From a virus: a stretch of DNA of 64,000 bases. Below, in pieces: positions 33,827 to 41,679 of the stretch. The notes beneath the pieces were generated by a model. That model ran no database searches. It worked only from the letters and a program-made list of their open reading frames with translations, and was not told where the DNA came from. Location of the stretch: IMG/VR virus record IMGVR_UViG_3300037010_001275, positions 1-64,000 of that record; one strand, given 5' to 3'. Positions within the stretch are counted from its first letter, which is position 1; the number at the start of each line of letters is the position of its first letter. Position numbers and translations under genes: made by a program.

Positions 33827-33867
33827 AAATGCCCCTTTTGAGCGAGGCGGGGGTATAACAAACCTTG

Positions 33868-34677
33868 TCAGGCTGCGAATTTTTCCTTCAGTGCCGTAAG
33901 CTTTTCGAGACTTACTGCAGGCTGAGCAGCAGCTTTGGCGGATGTGAAGTAATCCTCCGGAAAACCGATGTACTCGGTCTTCTTAAAGGAAGTCGTCAAA
34001 GCCTTGACCAATTTCGGGTCAAGACTTACACAGCCTTGCACGAGAGAAGCTTTTGCACCGAGGTTCTGTAGCTCATTTAGGAACGTCCAGAAACGGAACA
34101 TAACCAGCGTGCGGCGGCGCTCGTCGAAGGTCAGTTCCGTCTTCGGGTCAATAGCGTCAATGACGAACTGCGGCAGGTTGATGCGAGACTTCTCGGCGAA
34201 TACCGGCATGGTAACGCGCTTCTCTTCGGTTGCATCAGCCTGTTTGTGGAACACGGTGATGACAATGCCATTTTCACCCTCGACATCCTTCAACAGCGGC
34301 CAGTCCTCTTTGTCGAAGCCGACGAAACGGACAGTGCTGTTCGGGATCATTCGCTCGATCTGACCGAGCAGATAGCTACCAATGAGGTAGCCGTTCTCGA
34401 TGGCGAAGTTGGTTGCGTCAGTAGCAGCGATCAGGGACTCGATGCGGCACAGTGCCTCGAACCACTTCACTGCGCGTCGAATCTGTGCGTCACTTAAGGG
34501 TTTGGGACCCTTTTGATCATCCTTTTTGTGGCGAGAGTTCTGCTGCTGAATACAGCTCTGGACGAAGCGGGGGAGCTGAGGAAATTCCGCGCCTTTCTTA
34601 GACGGGACCGTCACAATTGCGACGGCTTCGGCCTGGATCTTCTGGGGAGCGTTTTTGTAGTGGAAGGTGACTTTCAT
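33868..34677 (-). CDS. hypothetical protein, 269 aa
   Basis: Unknown soluble protein. Start at 34677 preferred over an ATG 20 codons upstream because GAGGA lies before it. Contains a Lys/Asp-rich loop (RHKKDDQKGPKPL) near residue 50. Single-gene unit between divergent and convergent neighbours. A motif GATATATTC about 80 bases upstream is a poor version of the AT-rich promoter-like motif. Confidence 0.75.
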   Translation of the reverse strand: MKVTFHYKNAPQKIQAEAVAIVTVPSKKGAEFPQLPRFVQSCIQQQNSRHKKDDQKGPKPLSDAQIRRAVKWFEALCRIESLIAATDATNFAIENGYLIGSYLLGQIERMIPNSTVRFVGFDKEDWPLLKDVEGENGIVITVFHKQADATEEKRVTMPVFAEKSRINLPQFVIDAIDPKTELTFDERRRTLVMFRFWTFLNELQNLGAKASLVQGCVSLDPKLVKALTTSFKKTEYIGFPEDYFTSAKAAAQPAVSLEKLTALKEKFAA

Positions 34678-34838
34678 GAACGTGTCCTCGTTGTTTGGTT
34701 GTTGGATGGTGACTTGTAAGCAAACCGACGCTATCATTGGTCGTCAGCATTAAAAGAATATATCGGTGATTTATGAATAGATACCTCTCGCTCGTTATAA
34801 CTCATAAATAATCACCGAGCAATGTACTGTTGATCATT

Positions 34839-35573
34839 ATGGTAAAGAAAAAGAAAGACCAGACAAAAGTTATTGATCAAGAAGTGGAGGAAGCCCAGTC
34901 GGAGCAACAAGGTACACCGCCATGGGAAGACCCACCGGCATCTATTGCCGTCGAGATTGACCAGATCGAGGCTCCCGACGACAACGTTGAGATTCTTGGG
35001 AAGAATCAGGAGTACTCGCTGACAATGTATCTCGACCCTGACGTTGAAGCGAAATTCTTCGTTCGCTTTATTAAGAAGGTCGAGCAACTGGTGCGATCTA
35101 ACCCCGATTACAAAGATTATATCACGCTCCTTCGCGATGAGATGGGCCTTGACACCTGTGCTTACCTCGGCAAGGTAGATGTCAACAAGGCTGAGATCCA
35201 GCTCCATCATTGCATCAGCAATCTTTACACGATCTGTGTCACAGTGTGCAACCGTCTGATGAAGACTGGCAAACAGGTGACAAGTTTCATCCTCGCCGAC
35301 GAGGTCGTCAGGCTCCACATGAACGACAAGATCGCCCTTGTCCCGCTCACCACGACGATGCATGAGTTGGTCCACGCTGGAAAGATCAAGATCCCGAAGA
35401 ACGTCATTTTTGGGAACTACCATGAATACTTTGAGGAACATAAAGAGTACATGGATGAGTACGAGCTGAAGCTCTATGAGGATATCGAGGGCTTTGAAGT
35501 GCTCAATTCCAAGGAGATTTTAATGCTTACTACTCCGATCAAGGAAACCGAAACTAAGGAAGAAGAGTTATGA
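34839..35573 (+). CDS. hypothetical protein, paralogue A, 244 aa
   Basis: First of a pair of paralogues (see 35865). A Lys-rich then acidic leader of about 50 residues precedes a domain with LRDEMGLDTCAYL, ADEVVRLHM and LVPLTTTMHELVHAGKI. The string HELVH formally fits the zincin HExxH pattern, but the paralogue has HQMAH, so catalysis is doubtful. A TTG at 34830 is an alternative start; neither has a clear ribosome site. It heads a four-gene plus-strand operon. Confidence 0.75.
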   Translation: MVKKKKDQTKVIDQEVEEAQSEQQGTPPWEDPPASIAVEIDQIEAPDDNVEILGKNQEYSLTMYLDPDVEAKFFVRFIKKVEQLVRSNPDYKDYITLLRDEMGLDTCAYLGKVDVNKAEIQLHHCISNLYTICVTVCNRLMKTGKQVTSFILADEVVRLHMNDKIALVPLTTTMHELVHAGKIKIPKNVIFGNYHEYFEEHKEYMDEYELKLYEDIEGFEVLNSKEILMLTTPIKETETKEEEL

Positions 35574-35854
35574 AATCCGTTCAAGCACTCGTAGAGGAGC
35601 TTCTCTATGAGAAAAAGATATCTAAGTTCGAGAAGCTTAAGCAGAACAAAGTAAAGCTAACTGACGAGGAGCGGTCGAAGGTCGCTGCTGCCAAGGCTGA
35701 GTGGAGTGATGGCCGTAGTGCTGTCTGGAAGTCCGTCTGCCCGAAAACTGGCAAAACCACTTACGTCACGCATACGCACCGCGCCTACCAGACTGCTGAT
35801 AGCGTCGAGGGAGCATGCAGCAAATTCCACAAGTTCATCAAGAGTACCGCATAG
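35570..35854 (+). CDS. small conserved-type phage protein, 94 aa
   Basis: 94 aa; ATG overlaps the previous stop by four bases. The C-terminal half (AVWKSV, then K-T-TYVTHTHRAYQ, then GACSKFHKFIKSTA) recalls small uncharacterised proteins encoded by many phages and gut phage-like elements (I recall the DUF6321 type; not verified). It lies between the two paralogues of the operon. Function unknown. Confidence 0.7.
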   Translation: MKSVQALVEELLYEKKISKFEKLKQNKVKLTDEERSKVAAAKAEWSDGRSAVWKSVCPKTGKTTYVTHTHRAYQTADSVEGACSKFHKFIKSTA

Positions 35855-35864
35855 GGAGACACCG

Positions 35865-36548
35865 ATGACCGGGAGAAAAGAGAAGCAGCCGCCGAAGGAG
35901 CGTGATCCCGGAGTACGCTCACTCTATGGGAAACCTGCGTTTTACGCGCTATATAATCTTGAGAACAACGAGAAAAATAAGAAGAAGTTTATCAAGAACG
36001 TAGAGAGCATGGTACGCTCCTCTCATGAGTACAGGAACTTTCTCACTTACCTCAAGCAGGAAGCCGAGCTAACGTATTGCGCCATCATGAACGGACTCGA
36101 TGCCGACGTTATGAAGGACATCTCGCTCGAGATTCACCACTACCCGTATACGCTGTATGACATCACGGAGGCCGTTCTCGATCGACATCTGATGAACAAC
36201 CTCGATTTCACCCGGCTCAGTATCGCCCACGAAGTCATGGGCCTGCACTTCTCGTTACAGGTCGGCCTCGTGCCGCTAACACTCACGATGCACCAGATGG
36301 CCCACACCGGAAATATTCTCATCGACATGGACCACGTTTTCGGCGATTACAAAAAGTTCTCGAAGGATTACGGGCTGTACTTGTCCGACGAGGCAAAGGG
36401 CCGATACATGCACTACTACCAGCGTACAAAGAACAAAGAGCTGATCAGACAGTTCAATACTGACAAGCTCACGATCAATCAAAAGCTCTTCCTGCTCCCG
36501 GAGCCGAAGGGCGAAAACAAGGATGAAGACGATGAAGAATCTTTTTAA
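35865..36548 (+). CDS. hypothetical protein, paralogue B, 227 aa
   Basis: Paralogue of the gene at 34839: matching strings are LKQEAELTYCAIM, AHEVMGLHF and LVPLTLTMHQMAHTGNI. GGGAGACACCG before ATG at 35865 sets the start; the longer open frame upstream has none. Acidic C-terminus (DEDDEESF). Function unknown. The two copies probably arose by tandem duplication around the 94-aa gene. Confidence 0.75.
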   Translation: MTGRKEKQPPKERDPGVRSLYGKPAFYALYNLENNEKNKKKFIKNVESMVRSSHEYRNFLTYLKQEAELTYCAIMNGLDADVMKDISLEIHHYPYTLYDITEAVLDRHLMNNLDFTRLSIAHEVMGLHFSLQVGLVPLTLTMHQMAHTGNILIDMDHVFGDYKKFSKDYGLYLSDEAKGRYMHYYQRTKNKELIRQFNTDKLTINQKLFLLPEPKGENKDEDDEESF

Positions 36549-36897
36549 GTGGCTTTTCTCTATGTACCGAAGAAAGTCCGTAGACAAGCGCCCCGCGACC
36601 ACATTTGCCCCAGCCAACTTCAAGCAGGACACGGAATGCCTGCTTAGCGTGATCAGCACGTTCATCGAGAATGAGCGATTCAAGATTACGATCGCACAGA
36701 AGAAGATCCTGTCCGACAGCGATCTAGTAGAGATCGCGAACGTCGTGACGCTTCGCACCATCGCCACCCTTTCTGAAGACTATAAGACCCTACTACAGAG
36801 GTACTTCTCTAAGGAGGAGCTCACCACGTTTATCTCTGAAATCGTCGTACGCAACGTCGTCCAGCTCGGTCTCGACGTGAACCGCAAGGTTGTGTAA
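36532..36897 (+). CDS. hypothetical protein, 121 aa
   Basis: Unknown. The start overlaps the end of the preceding gene; ATG 36532 (or 36523) lies close to AAGGATG. Basic N-terminal helix (LFKWLFSMYRRK) that could be membrane-associated, then a helical domain. Last gene of the operon, ending at a strong terminator. Confidence 0.65.
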   Translation: MKNLFKWLFSMYRRKSVDKRPATTFAPANFKQDTECLLSVISTFIENERFKITIAQKKILSDSDLVEIANVVTLRTIATLSEDYKTLLQRYFSKEELTTFISEIVVRNVVQLGLDVNRKVV

Positions 36898-36904
36898 AAA
36901 AAAA

Positions 36905-36935
36905 AGACCCATCCGCCCAAAGGCTGGATGGGTCT
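36905..36935. terminator. bidirectional terminator between convergent genes
   Basis: Ten-base perfect stem (36905-36914 with 36926-36935), nine A before it and TTTGCTTTATTT after it. Confidence 0.85.
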
Positions 36936-36941
36936 TTTGCT

Positions 36942-37262
36942 TTATTTGGCTTCCGTCTCCTCTGAGTCCTCGTGATCGTAAGGGCCGTCGAACTCATCAT
37001 CATTGTCATCTTCTATTTCCAGCTCAGTCAGCGGTTCGCTCTCATGAAGGCCGTCGAACACAGAGCAGATATAGATACCGACCGTGTCATATAGCTGCTC
37101 GATGTCCTTGGCAGACATGGACTCAACGTCATCGTTTTCATCGAACTCGATGAGTTCAACGTACACCGCCTTGCGGATCTCGTCCGAGGTCGGGTTCCCG
37201 TCGAGGTGAAGAATGATGGTCTCGTTGGATGCAGTGTCAAAAGCGGTGATAGTCTTAGGCAT
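36942..37262 (-). CDS. acidic hypothetical protein, 106 aa
   Basis: Unknown, strongly acidic; the last 30 residues are almost all Asp/Glu with few hydrophobics and are probably disordered. AAGGAGA lies before the start. It follows the 256-aa gene by 15 bases. Such acidic small proteins can mimic DNA, but there is no direct evidence here. Confidence 0.72.
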   Translation of the reverse strand: MPKTITAFDTASNETIILHLDGNPTSDEIRKAVYVELIEFDENDDVESMSAKDIEQLYDTVGIYICSVFDGLHESEPLTELEIEDDNDDEFDGPYDHEDSEETEAK

Positions 37263-37277
37263 GTTGCTTCTCCTTGG

Positions 37278-38048
37278 TTAAATTATGATACGGATGAGAG
37301 GTAACAGAATGTTCTCATAGTTATATGAGATGTCTAGGTCGTCCACGGACTCGTCGTCAGCGTGTTCGATGAAGACCGTGTAGCCCTTCATAGAGCTGGT
37401 CAGGCGGTAGGCGGCGTTTGGTCCGAGCTCCTTGTAGTAACTGTGACAGAGCTCTCGACCGACGTAAGCCTGTCGAATCTCCTTGATATATTCAAACAGG
37501 AATCTTCGATCCTTGTATTCGGCAAACTCGAGGACCTTGCGGACTTCCTCAAGCAGCGTCTCCACCGGGTCTAGCTCGGAGTCGAACCCCTTGTACCAGA
37601 ATTTCCCGGTCTTAGAGTTCAGGAAGAACTCCTTTTTGCCGAGGAGAAGGTATGAGGTTGCGGTTTCCCGGAGCGTGAACTCGACGTACTCGCCGAACCT
37701 CGTTGTTTCGATATTGGTGTCGTAGAGCGTGATCGAGTCCTTTTTAATGCTAAGAACTTTTTCGTTCTCAACTCCGTTCTCTTCGCGAAAGAGCTTCACA
37801 TATTTCCGGAAGCCAGCAAAGAGGGATTTGGTGAATTCCTTGTGTTCGCCAGAGTAGATGCCGATCTCGATGTGTCGGCGCTTCTTATCGAGCCTTGCCA
37901 GTCGCCGGAGGAAGTCTCTCGATAGTAGCTTCTCGTTTCTAGCGACCGAGTAGCCACCCTCGACGATGTCGTATTCGATGATCCTCTTATTCCTCAAGTA
38001 CACGACATCGTCGTTGAGGTAGACCAGTCGGTCAAGATTCACTTGCAT
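37278..38048 (-). CDS. hypothetical protein, 256 aa, with an SIKKDS motif
   Basis: Function unknown. N-terminus RLVYLNDDVVYLRNKRIIEYD, then KRRHIEIGIYSGEHKEF and VLSIKKDSITLYD. The combination of an EYDI-like segment, an IGI...F segment and an IKKD[AS] segment resembles uncharacterised proteins I recall from other large phages; this memory is unverified. The gene is divergent from the beta-prime polymerase gene and shares its control region. A weak ribosome site precedes the ATG. Confidence 0.7.
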   Translation of the reverse strand: MQVNLDRLVYLNDDVVYLRNKRIIEYDIVEGGYSVARNEKLLSRDFLRRLARLDKKRRHIEIGIYSGEHKEFTKSLFAGFRKYVKLFREENGVENEKVLSIKKDSITLYDTNIETTRFGEYVEFTLRETATSYLLLGKKEFFLNSKTGKFWYKGFDSELDPVETLLEEVRKVLEFAEYKDRRFLFEYIKEIRQAYVGRELCHSYYKELGPNAAYRLTSSMKGYTVFIEHADDESVDDLDISYNYENILLPLIRIII

Positions 38049-38095
38049 TTTCCCTTTTCCTCATATATAATACATACGAACACCGAGTCAATCAT

Positions 38096-38112
38096 GGAAA
38101 TTATATATACGT
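38096..38112 (-). promoter_or_regulatory. AT-rich promoter-like motif
   Basis: Minus-strand reading ACGTATATATAATTTCC, 50-65 bases before the 256-aa gene. A second copy, CATATATAATACAT, lies in the opposite direction at 38062-38075 and points toward the polymerase gene, 145 bases away. Confidence 0.5.
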
Positions 38113-38219
38113 CTTGGTATTTTAGAAGAGTTGAAAGGAGAAGTCCACTGAACACATTACTAATTTAGGGTCCGATCCGGCCCTACAAATTTCGAGCGAA
38201 TATGAAAGGAAGAGCATAA

Positions 38220-39572
38220 ATGCTAAATGTAAAACCGAGAGACATCCAGAGCGAGTTCAATGAGCTGGCGCTTGTGACCAACTACGAGGCACTCGACAAC
38301 GATTTCCGCTTCACGGCGGACGGCGTCTTCTCCGAGCGGATCTTCGGGTTCATGACGAACGGCGTCGATCATTCCTGTGAGTGTGGAAAGTTTCAGGGTT
38401 CGTTCAACCTTGGACACACCTGTGATGCGTGCGGTACGAAGGTGACGTTCAGGGGGTTACAGTTAGCGCGGGAAGGCTGGGTCGACTTGCGCTATCCAGC
38501 CCTACACCCAGTCTTCTTCCGCTATTTACGGAAGATCATCGGAGCGACGGCGCTGAATGACATCCTAAACTACAAGATGAAGATCAATGTCAATGGAACT
38601 CCGGTGGAAGTCCCAATGGAGGCACCTTTCAAGGGGATCGGGATGTTCCGTTTCATTGAAAACCTCGACGACATCGCCCAACATTTCCTCGACAAAAAGA
38701 AGGACCCAGCCAAGTGGCGTGACTGGCAGTTCTTTAAGGAAAACGAGGAGATAGCATACATCGACAAGTTCCCAATTATCAATAGCCGCCTTCGCCCCGG
38801 CAACGTCATTAACGGCGAGTTTCAGTTCGACGAGATCAACAACCTGTACAATGCGATCATCAGGAACTCGGAGACACTCGGCAGCTTCACGGATATCGAG
38901 GCGACCGAGTCGAACATTCTGACGTTGGTCTATAAAAACCAAATGCTCATCAACGAGATCTTCGACACGATCCTCGAAACCCTCTCGAACAAAGAAGGTT
39001 TCATTCGGAACAGTCTGATCGGTTCCCGACTGAACCTCTCAGCCAGGAATGTGATTACGCCACTGTCTGGCGAGTACAAGATGAACGACTGCGTCGTGCC
39101 CTATAAGACAGCGATGGAGCTCATGAAGCCACTAATCCTTCGCAAGTTGCAAAAGATCAAACGCGTCCCGATCCAGCAGGCGCAGAAGATTTGGTTCGAG
39201 GCTACCCTTACGTACAATAAGCTCGTCCATGCAGTGATGCGTGATATCGCCAAGAACGAGAACGTCAAGATTCTTCTGAACCGTAACCCGACCATCAACG
39301 TCGGATCGATCCTGTTGCTCAACATCGCTGACGTAAAAGGCGACATGAGCGATGTCACACTGAGTATCAGTAATCTTGTGTTGCCGTTGCTTGGTGCCGA
39401 CTACGATGGTGACGTGCTCAACATCGTTCTTGTTGTCTCGAAGCGGTTCGTCGAGATGTTTGCGCCCTTCCAGCCGTCGAATTTCGTAATCAACTGTGAC
39501 AGTGGCGACTTCAATGGCAGCTTTAAGCCCTTCAAGGATATCGAGGTCGGGCTGCAGTCACTCTTGAACTAA
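38220..39572 (+). CDS. RNA polymerase beta-prime subunit, N-terminal part
   Basis: 450 aa covering the N-terminal third of bacterial RpoC. A zinc-binding domain has the exact bacterial spacing C53-x-C55-x12-C68-x2-C71. Near the C-terminus the catalytic loop LLGADYDGDVLN carries the three Asp residues (D394, D396, D398) that hold Mg2+, matching NADFDGD. LLNRNPTINVGSI matches the LNRAPTLHR motif. The subunit ends shortly after the loop, so the rest of beta-prime must be a separate gene outside the window, as in phiKZ-type phages. AAGGAAG before ATG. Terminator follows. Confidence 0.93.
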   Translation: MLNVKPRDIQSEFNELALVTNYEALDNDFRFTADGVFSERIFGFMTNGVDHSCECGKFQGSFNLGHTCDACGTKVTFRGLQLAREGWVDLRYPALHPVFFRYLRKIIGATALNDILNYKMKINVNGTPVEVPMEAPFKGIGMFRFIENLDDIAQHFLDKKKDPAKWRDWQFFKENEEIAYIDKFPIINSRLRPGNVINGEFQFDEINNLYNAIIRNSETLGSFTDIEATESNILTLVYKNQMLINEIFDTILETLSNKEGFIRNSLIGSRLNLSARNVITPLSGEYKMNDCVVPYKTAMELMKPLILRKLQKIKRVPIQQAQKIWFEATLTYNKLVHAVMRDIAKNENVKILLNRNPTINVGSILLLNIADVKGDMSDVTLSISNLVLPLLGADYDGDVLNIVLVVSKRFVEMFAPFQPSNFVINCDSGDFNGSFKPFKDIEVGLQSLLN

Positions 39573-39589
39573 TTTTGTTTTAGAAAGTT

Positions 39590-39620
39590 AGACCACTACG
39601 AGGAATCCTCGTAGTGGTCT
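39590..39620. terminator. bidirectional terminator
   Basis: Fourteen-base perfect stem with a three-base loop, followed by nine T on the plus strand. It ends the polymerase subunit transcript and the convergent hydrolase transcript. Confidence 0.88.
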
Positions 39621-39630
39621 TTTTTTTTTA

Positions 39631-40248
39631 TTATGTAAGCCCTAGCCGCTTGGCGTAGCTGCGAAATGTGCCACGGAATTCATACCTCAACGTCCGGTTT
39701 CCTTTAAAATCGTGCGGCGCGGGGATCCGATCATCGCGGAAGAGCTTAATATTAGCAATCTGGAGGATCTCTGCAACGAACGTACTACAGATGTACTCGT
39801 TCCGGAGGTTCTCATCGTGCTCAAAGATCTTAACACCAGTAAGCTGGTTAATGGTCGCCTTCAACAGTGTAAGTCGTGAGTAGAAGAACGATCGTCTGTT
39901 CTTCATCATGTAGTCGATACGTTCTCTAATTCGGCTTAAGGCTTCCATTGTGACGTCAATAGAATACACGATAAACTCTGCGAGAGGATCAAATTTGTCA
40001 ATTGTCTCGATCATGATCGAATTCTCGCCGAGATCGAAAGTGAAGAGCTTCTTTAAGTCTCGGTCAAAGGAAAGCGAAATATGGTTGTAGTTCTGCCGGG
40101 TAATCAGAGATGCCACCTTCGAGAAGGCAGTCTTCGTGTTTGTTAGAACGATGTAGATCTTAGCCTTTACGGCATCCACGGCGTCTTCGATGCTGATTGA
40201 GTCCTCCGTGAGATACCTGATAAAGATCTCGTCGGCTGCTCCGTTCAT
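39631..40248 (-). CDS. permuted papain-like (NlpC/P60 or YiiX type) hydrolase
   Basis: 205 aa. YNHISLSFDRDL with His56, followed by LFTFDLGENS, and later EYICSTFVAEIL with Cys154 give the His-then-Cys order of permuted NlpC/P60 enzymes. Such proteins cleave peptide or amide bonds in cell wall or lipid-linked substrates. The start at 40248 follows AAGGAAC; a longer frame to 40545 would overlap the divergent gene and has no ribosome site. No signal peptide is present, so it may act inside the cell or in the virion. Confidence 0.7.
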   Translation of the reverse strand: MNGAADEIFIRYLTEDSISIEDAVDAVKAKIYIVLTNTKTAFSKVASLITRQNYNHISLSFDRDLKKLFTFDLGENSIMIETIDKFDPLAEFIVYSIDVTMEALSRIRERIDYMMKNRRSFFYSRLTLLKATINQLTGVKIFEHDENLRNEYICSTFVAEILQIANIKLFRDDRIPAPHDFKGNRTLRYEFRGTFRSYAKRLGLT

Positions 40249-40327
40249 ATTGGTTCCTTTGAATATACCATCTATTATTAAGTTACATCGCCAACAACTA
40301 GTTAACGTAATTTGACGAGGAAAAACG

Positions 40328-41623
40328 ATGGCAAATCTGAAGGCCACCGTGTTCCCCACCGTCGGCTCGGGGGTGATGCTCGGAAGCATCACCGGGATTG
40401 TAAAGAACCACATCCTCTCTAAGCTGCCAAAGGGGTTCATCAAGTACACATACATCAAGAACTCCATCCCCTCCGTCACGGAGCAGATGAACAACGAGGA
40501 AGCAAACCTTGTGAAGGAGCGGCCCACTCTCTCAATAGGTCTCAACTACTCCTTTAATAATGACGCTGCGTCACAGGGCGACCAGTTCCAGTGGGGCATG
40601 AGCAAGATCCCAGTCGGCGTGTACATGTATGACTCGATCTACACGAAAATTTTCTACAACGAGCAGGACTGCATCTACCTCTCGACGATCGATGAGCGCA
40701 CAAAGCTTGTCTACGACGTGGCGATCCGCCTCGATTCTGAAACGCAAGCGTACAACCTGATGAACTACATGCGGGCGTACATTGGCGTAGGTCGCCCATA
40801 TTACCTGAGTCGGGTAAACATTGAGACCCCGATCCCTTTCGAGTGCCTCATTATGATCTCCGCCGGTAAGGGCTTTGATCTGAAGAGCCCGGTGGGCCGT
40901 CAGGCGTTCCATGAATACCTATCGAAGTGGTCCGGTGGGCGAGTCACCTACAAGAGGAACCTCTCTAGTGGGAACTACAACTACTTCCTGCTCTACAACG
41001 CCAACATCCTCTGCAAGATCCCCGACGCTCCGACGATTGAGAAGAATATGGAGGGTAAATCTGTTATAAATACAGACATGCGTCTCCAGCTTGAGGTCGA
41101 GTTCCCGACATTTACTAACTTCATTACCGAGCGTGAAGAGCTATCGCCGGTAGACGACGGAATGAAAGATATGGTCGACGACTCCAGCACTGCGGTTATC
41201 TACAATTTTACTTCTCAGATGCCGGTGATGCGGATGTTGGGGGAAAAGACGCTAGTCTCACACTTCGAGGTCGTGACGGGCCTTAATGAGACAGTTGATG
41301 AGACTTCCTTTGAGGAGGCGCTACAGCCACGCATCATGTTCTTCATCCAGCATCAAAAGCAGTACCTCGGCGCTGACCCGGATGCAATCAAGCGTCATAT
41401 AAAGATTAGCGTGATCCGCGACACGGAGCTGCTCGTGGAGGACCTGGATTACGAGGTCGATTGGGGAGGTTATACTGTGCGGATCCTCAACCCAATGCTG
41501 AATTACGTTTATCGCTTTGCATTCTACATAGATCTCGTGAAGTATAACCAGATCATGGAGGTTCACGACTCGCTCGGCCTGCGACAGTACGAGCAAGTCA
41601 ATAAGGTCAAAGAAATCCTTTGA
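40328..41623 (+). CDS. putative virion structural protein, 431 aa
   Basis: Not assigned. A beta-rich body with long Tyr-containing strands and a helical C-terminus; soluble, no signal peptide. AGGAAAAACG precedes the start. It begins a three-gene plus-strand unit (40328-44340) whose members look like tail or neck components, since the middle gene has fibre- or baseplate-like beta domains. Confidence 0.65.
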   Translation: MANLKATVFPTVGSGVMLGSITGIVKNHILSKLPKGFIKYTYIKNSIPSVTEQMNNEEANLVKERPTLSIGLNYSFNNDAASQGDQFQWGMSKIPVGVYMYDSIYTKIFYNEQDCIYLSTIDERTKLVYDVAIRLDSETQAYNLMNYMRAYIGVGRPYYLSRVNIETPIPFECLIMISAGKGFDLKSPVGRQAFHEYLSKWSGGRVTYKRNLSSGNYNYFLLYNANILCKIPDAPTIEKNMEGKSVINTDMRLQLEVEFPTFTNFITEREELSPVDDGMKDMVDDSSTAVIYNFTSQMPVMRMLGEKTLVSHFEVVTGLNETVDETSFEEALQPRIMFFIQHQKQYLGADPDAIKRHIKISVIRDTELLVEDLDYEVDWGGYTVRILNPMLNYVYRFAFYIDLVKYNQIMEVHDSLGLRQYEQVNKVKEIL

Positions 41624-41679
41624 TTATATACCTAACAAATCTTTAGTTAATCTTTCCTGACCCTATAAAGGAAAAAGTC

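Noticed and set aside
40249-40545. N-terminal extension of the papain-like hydrolase to 40545
   Set aside because: It would overlap the divergent structural gene by over 200 bases and lacks a ribosome site, whereas ATG at 40248 has AAGGAAC.
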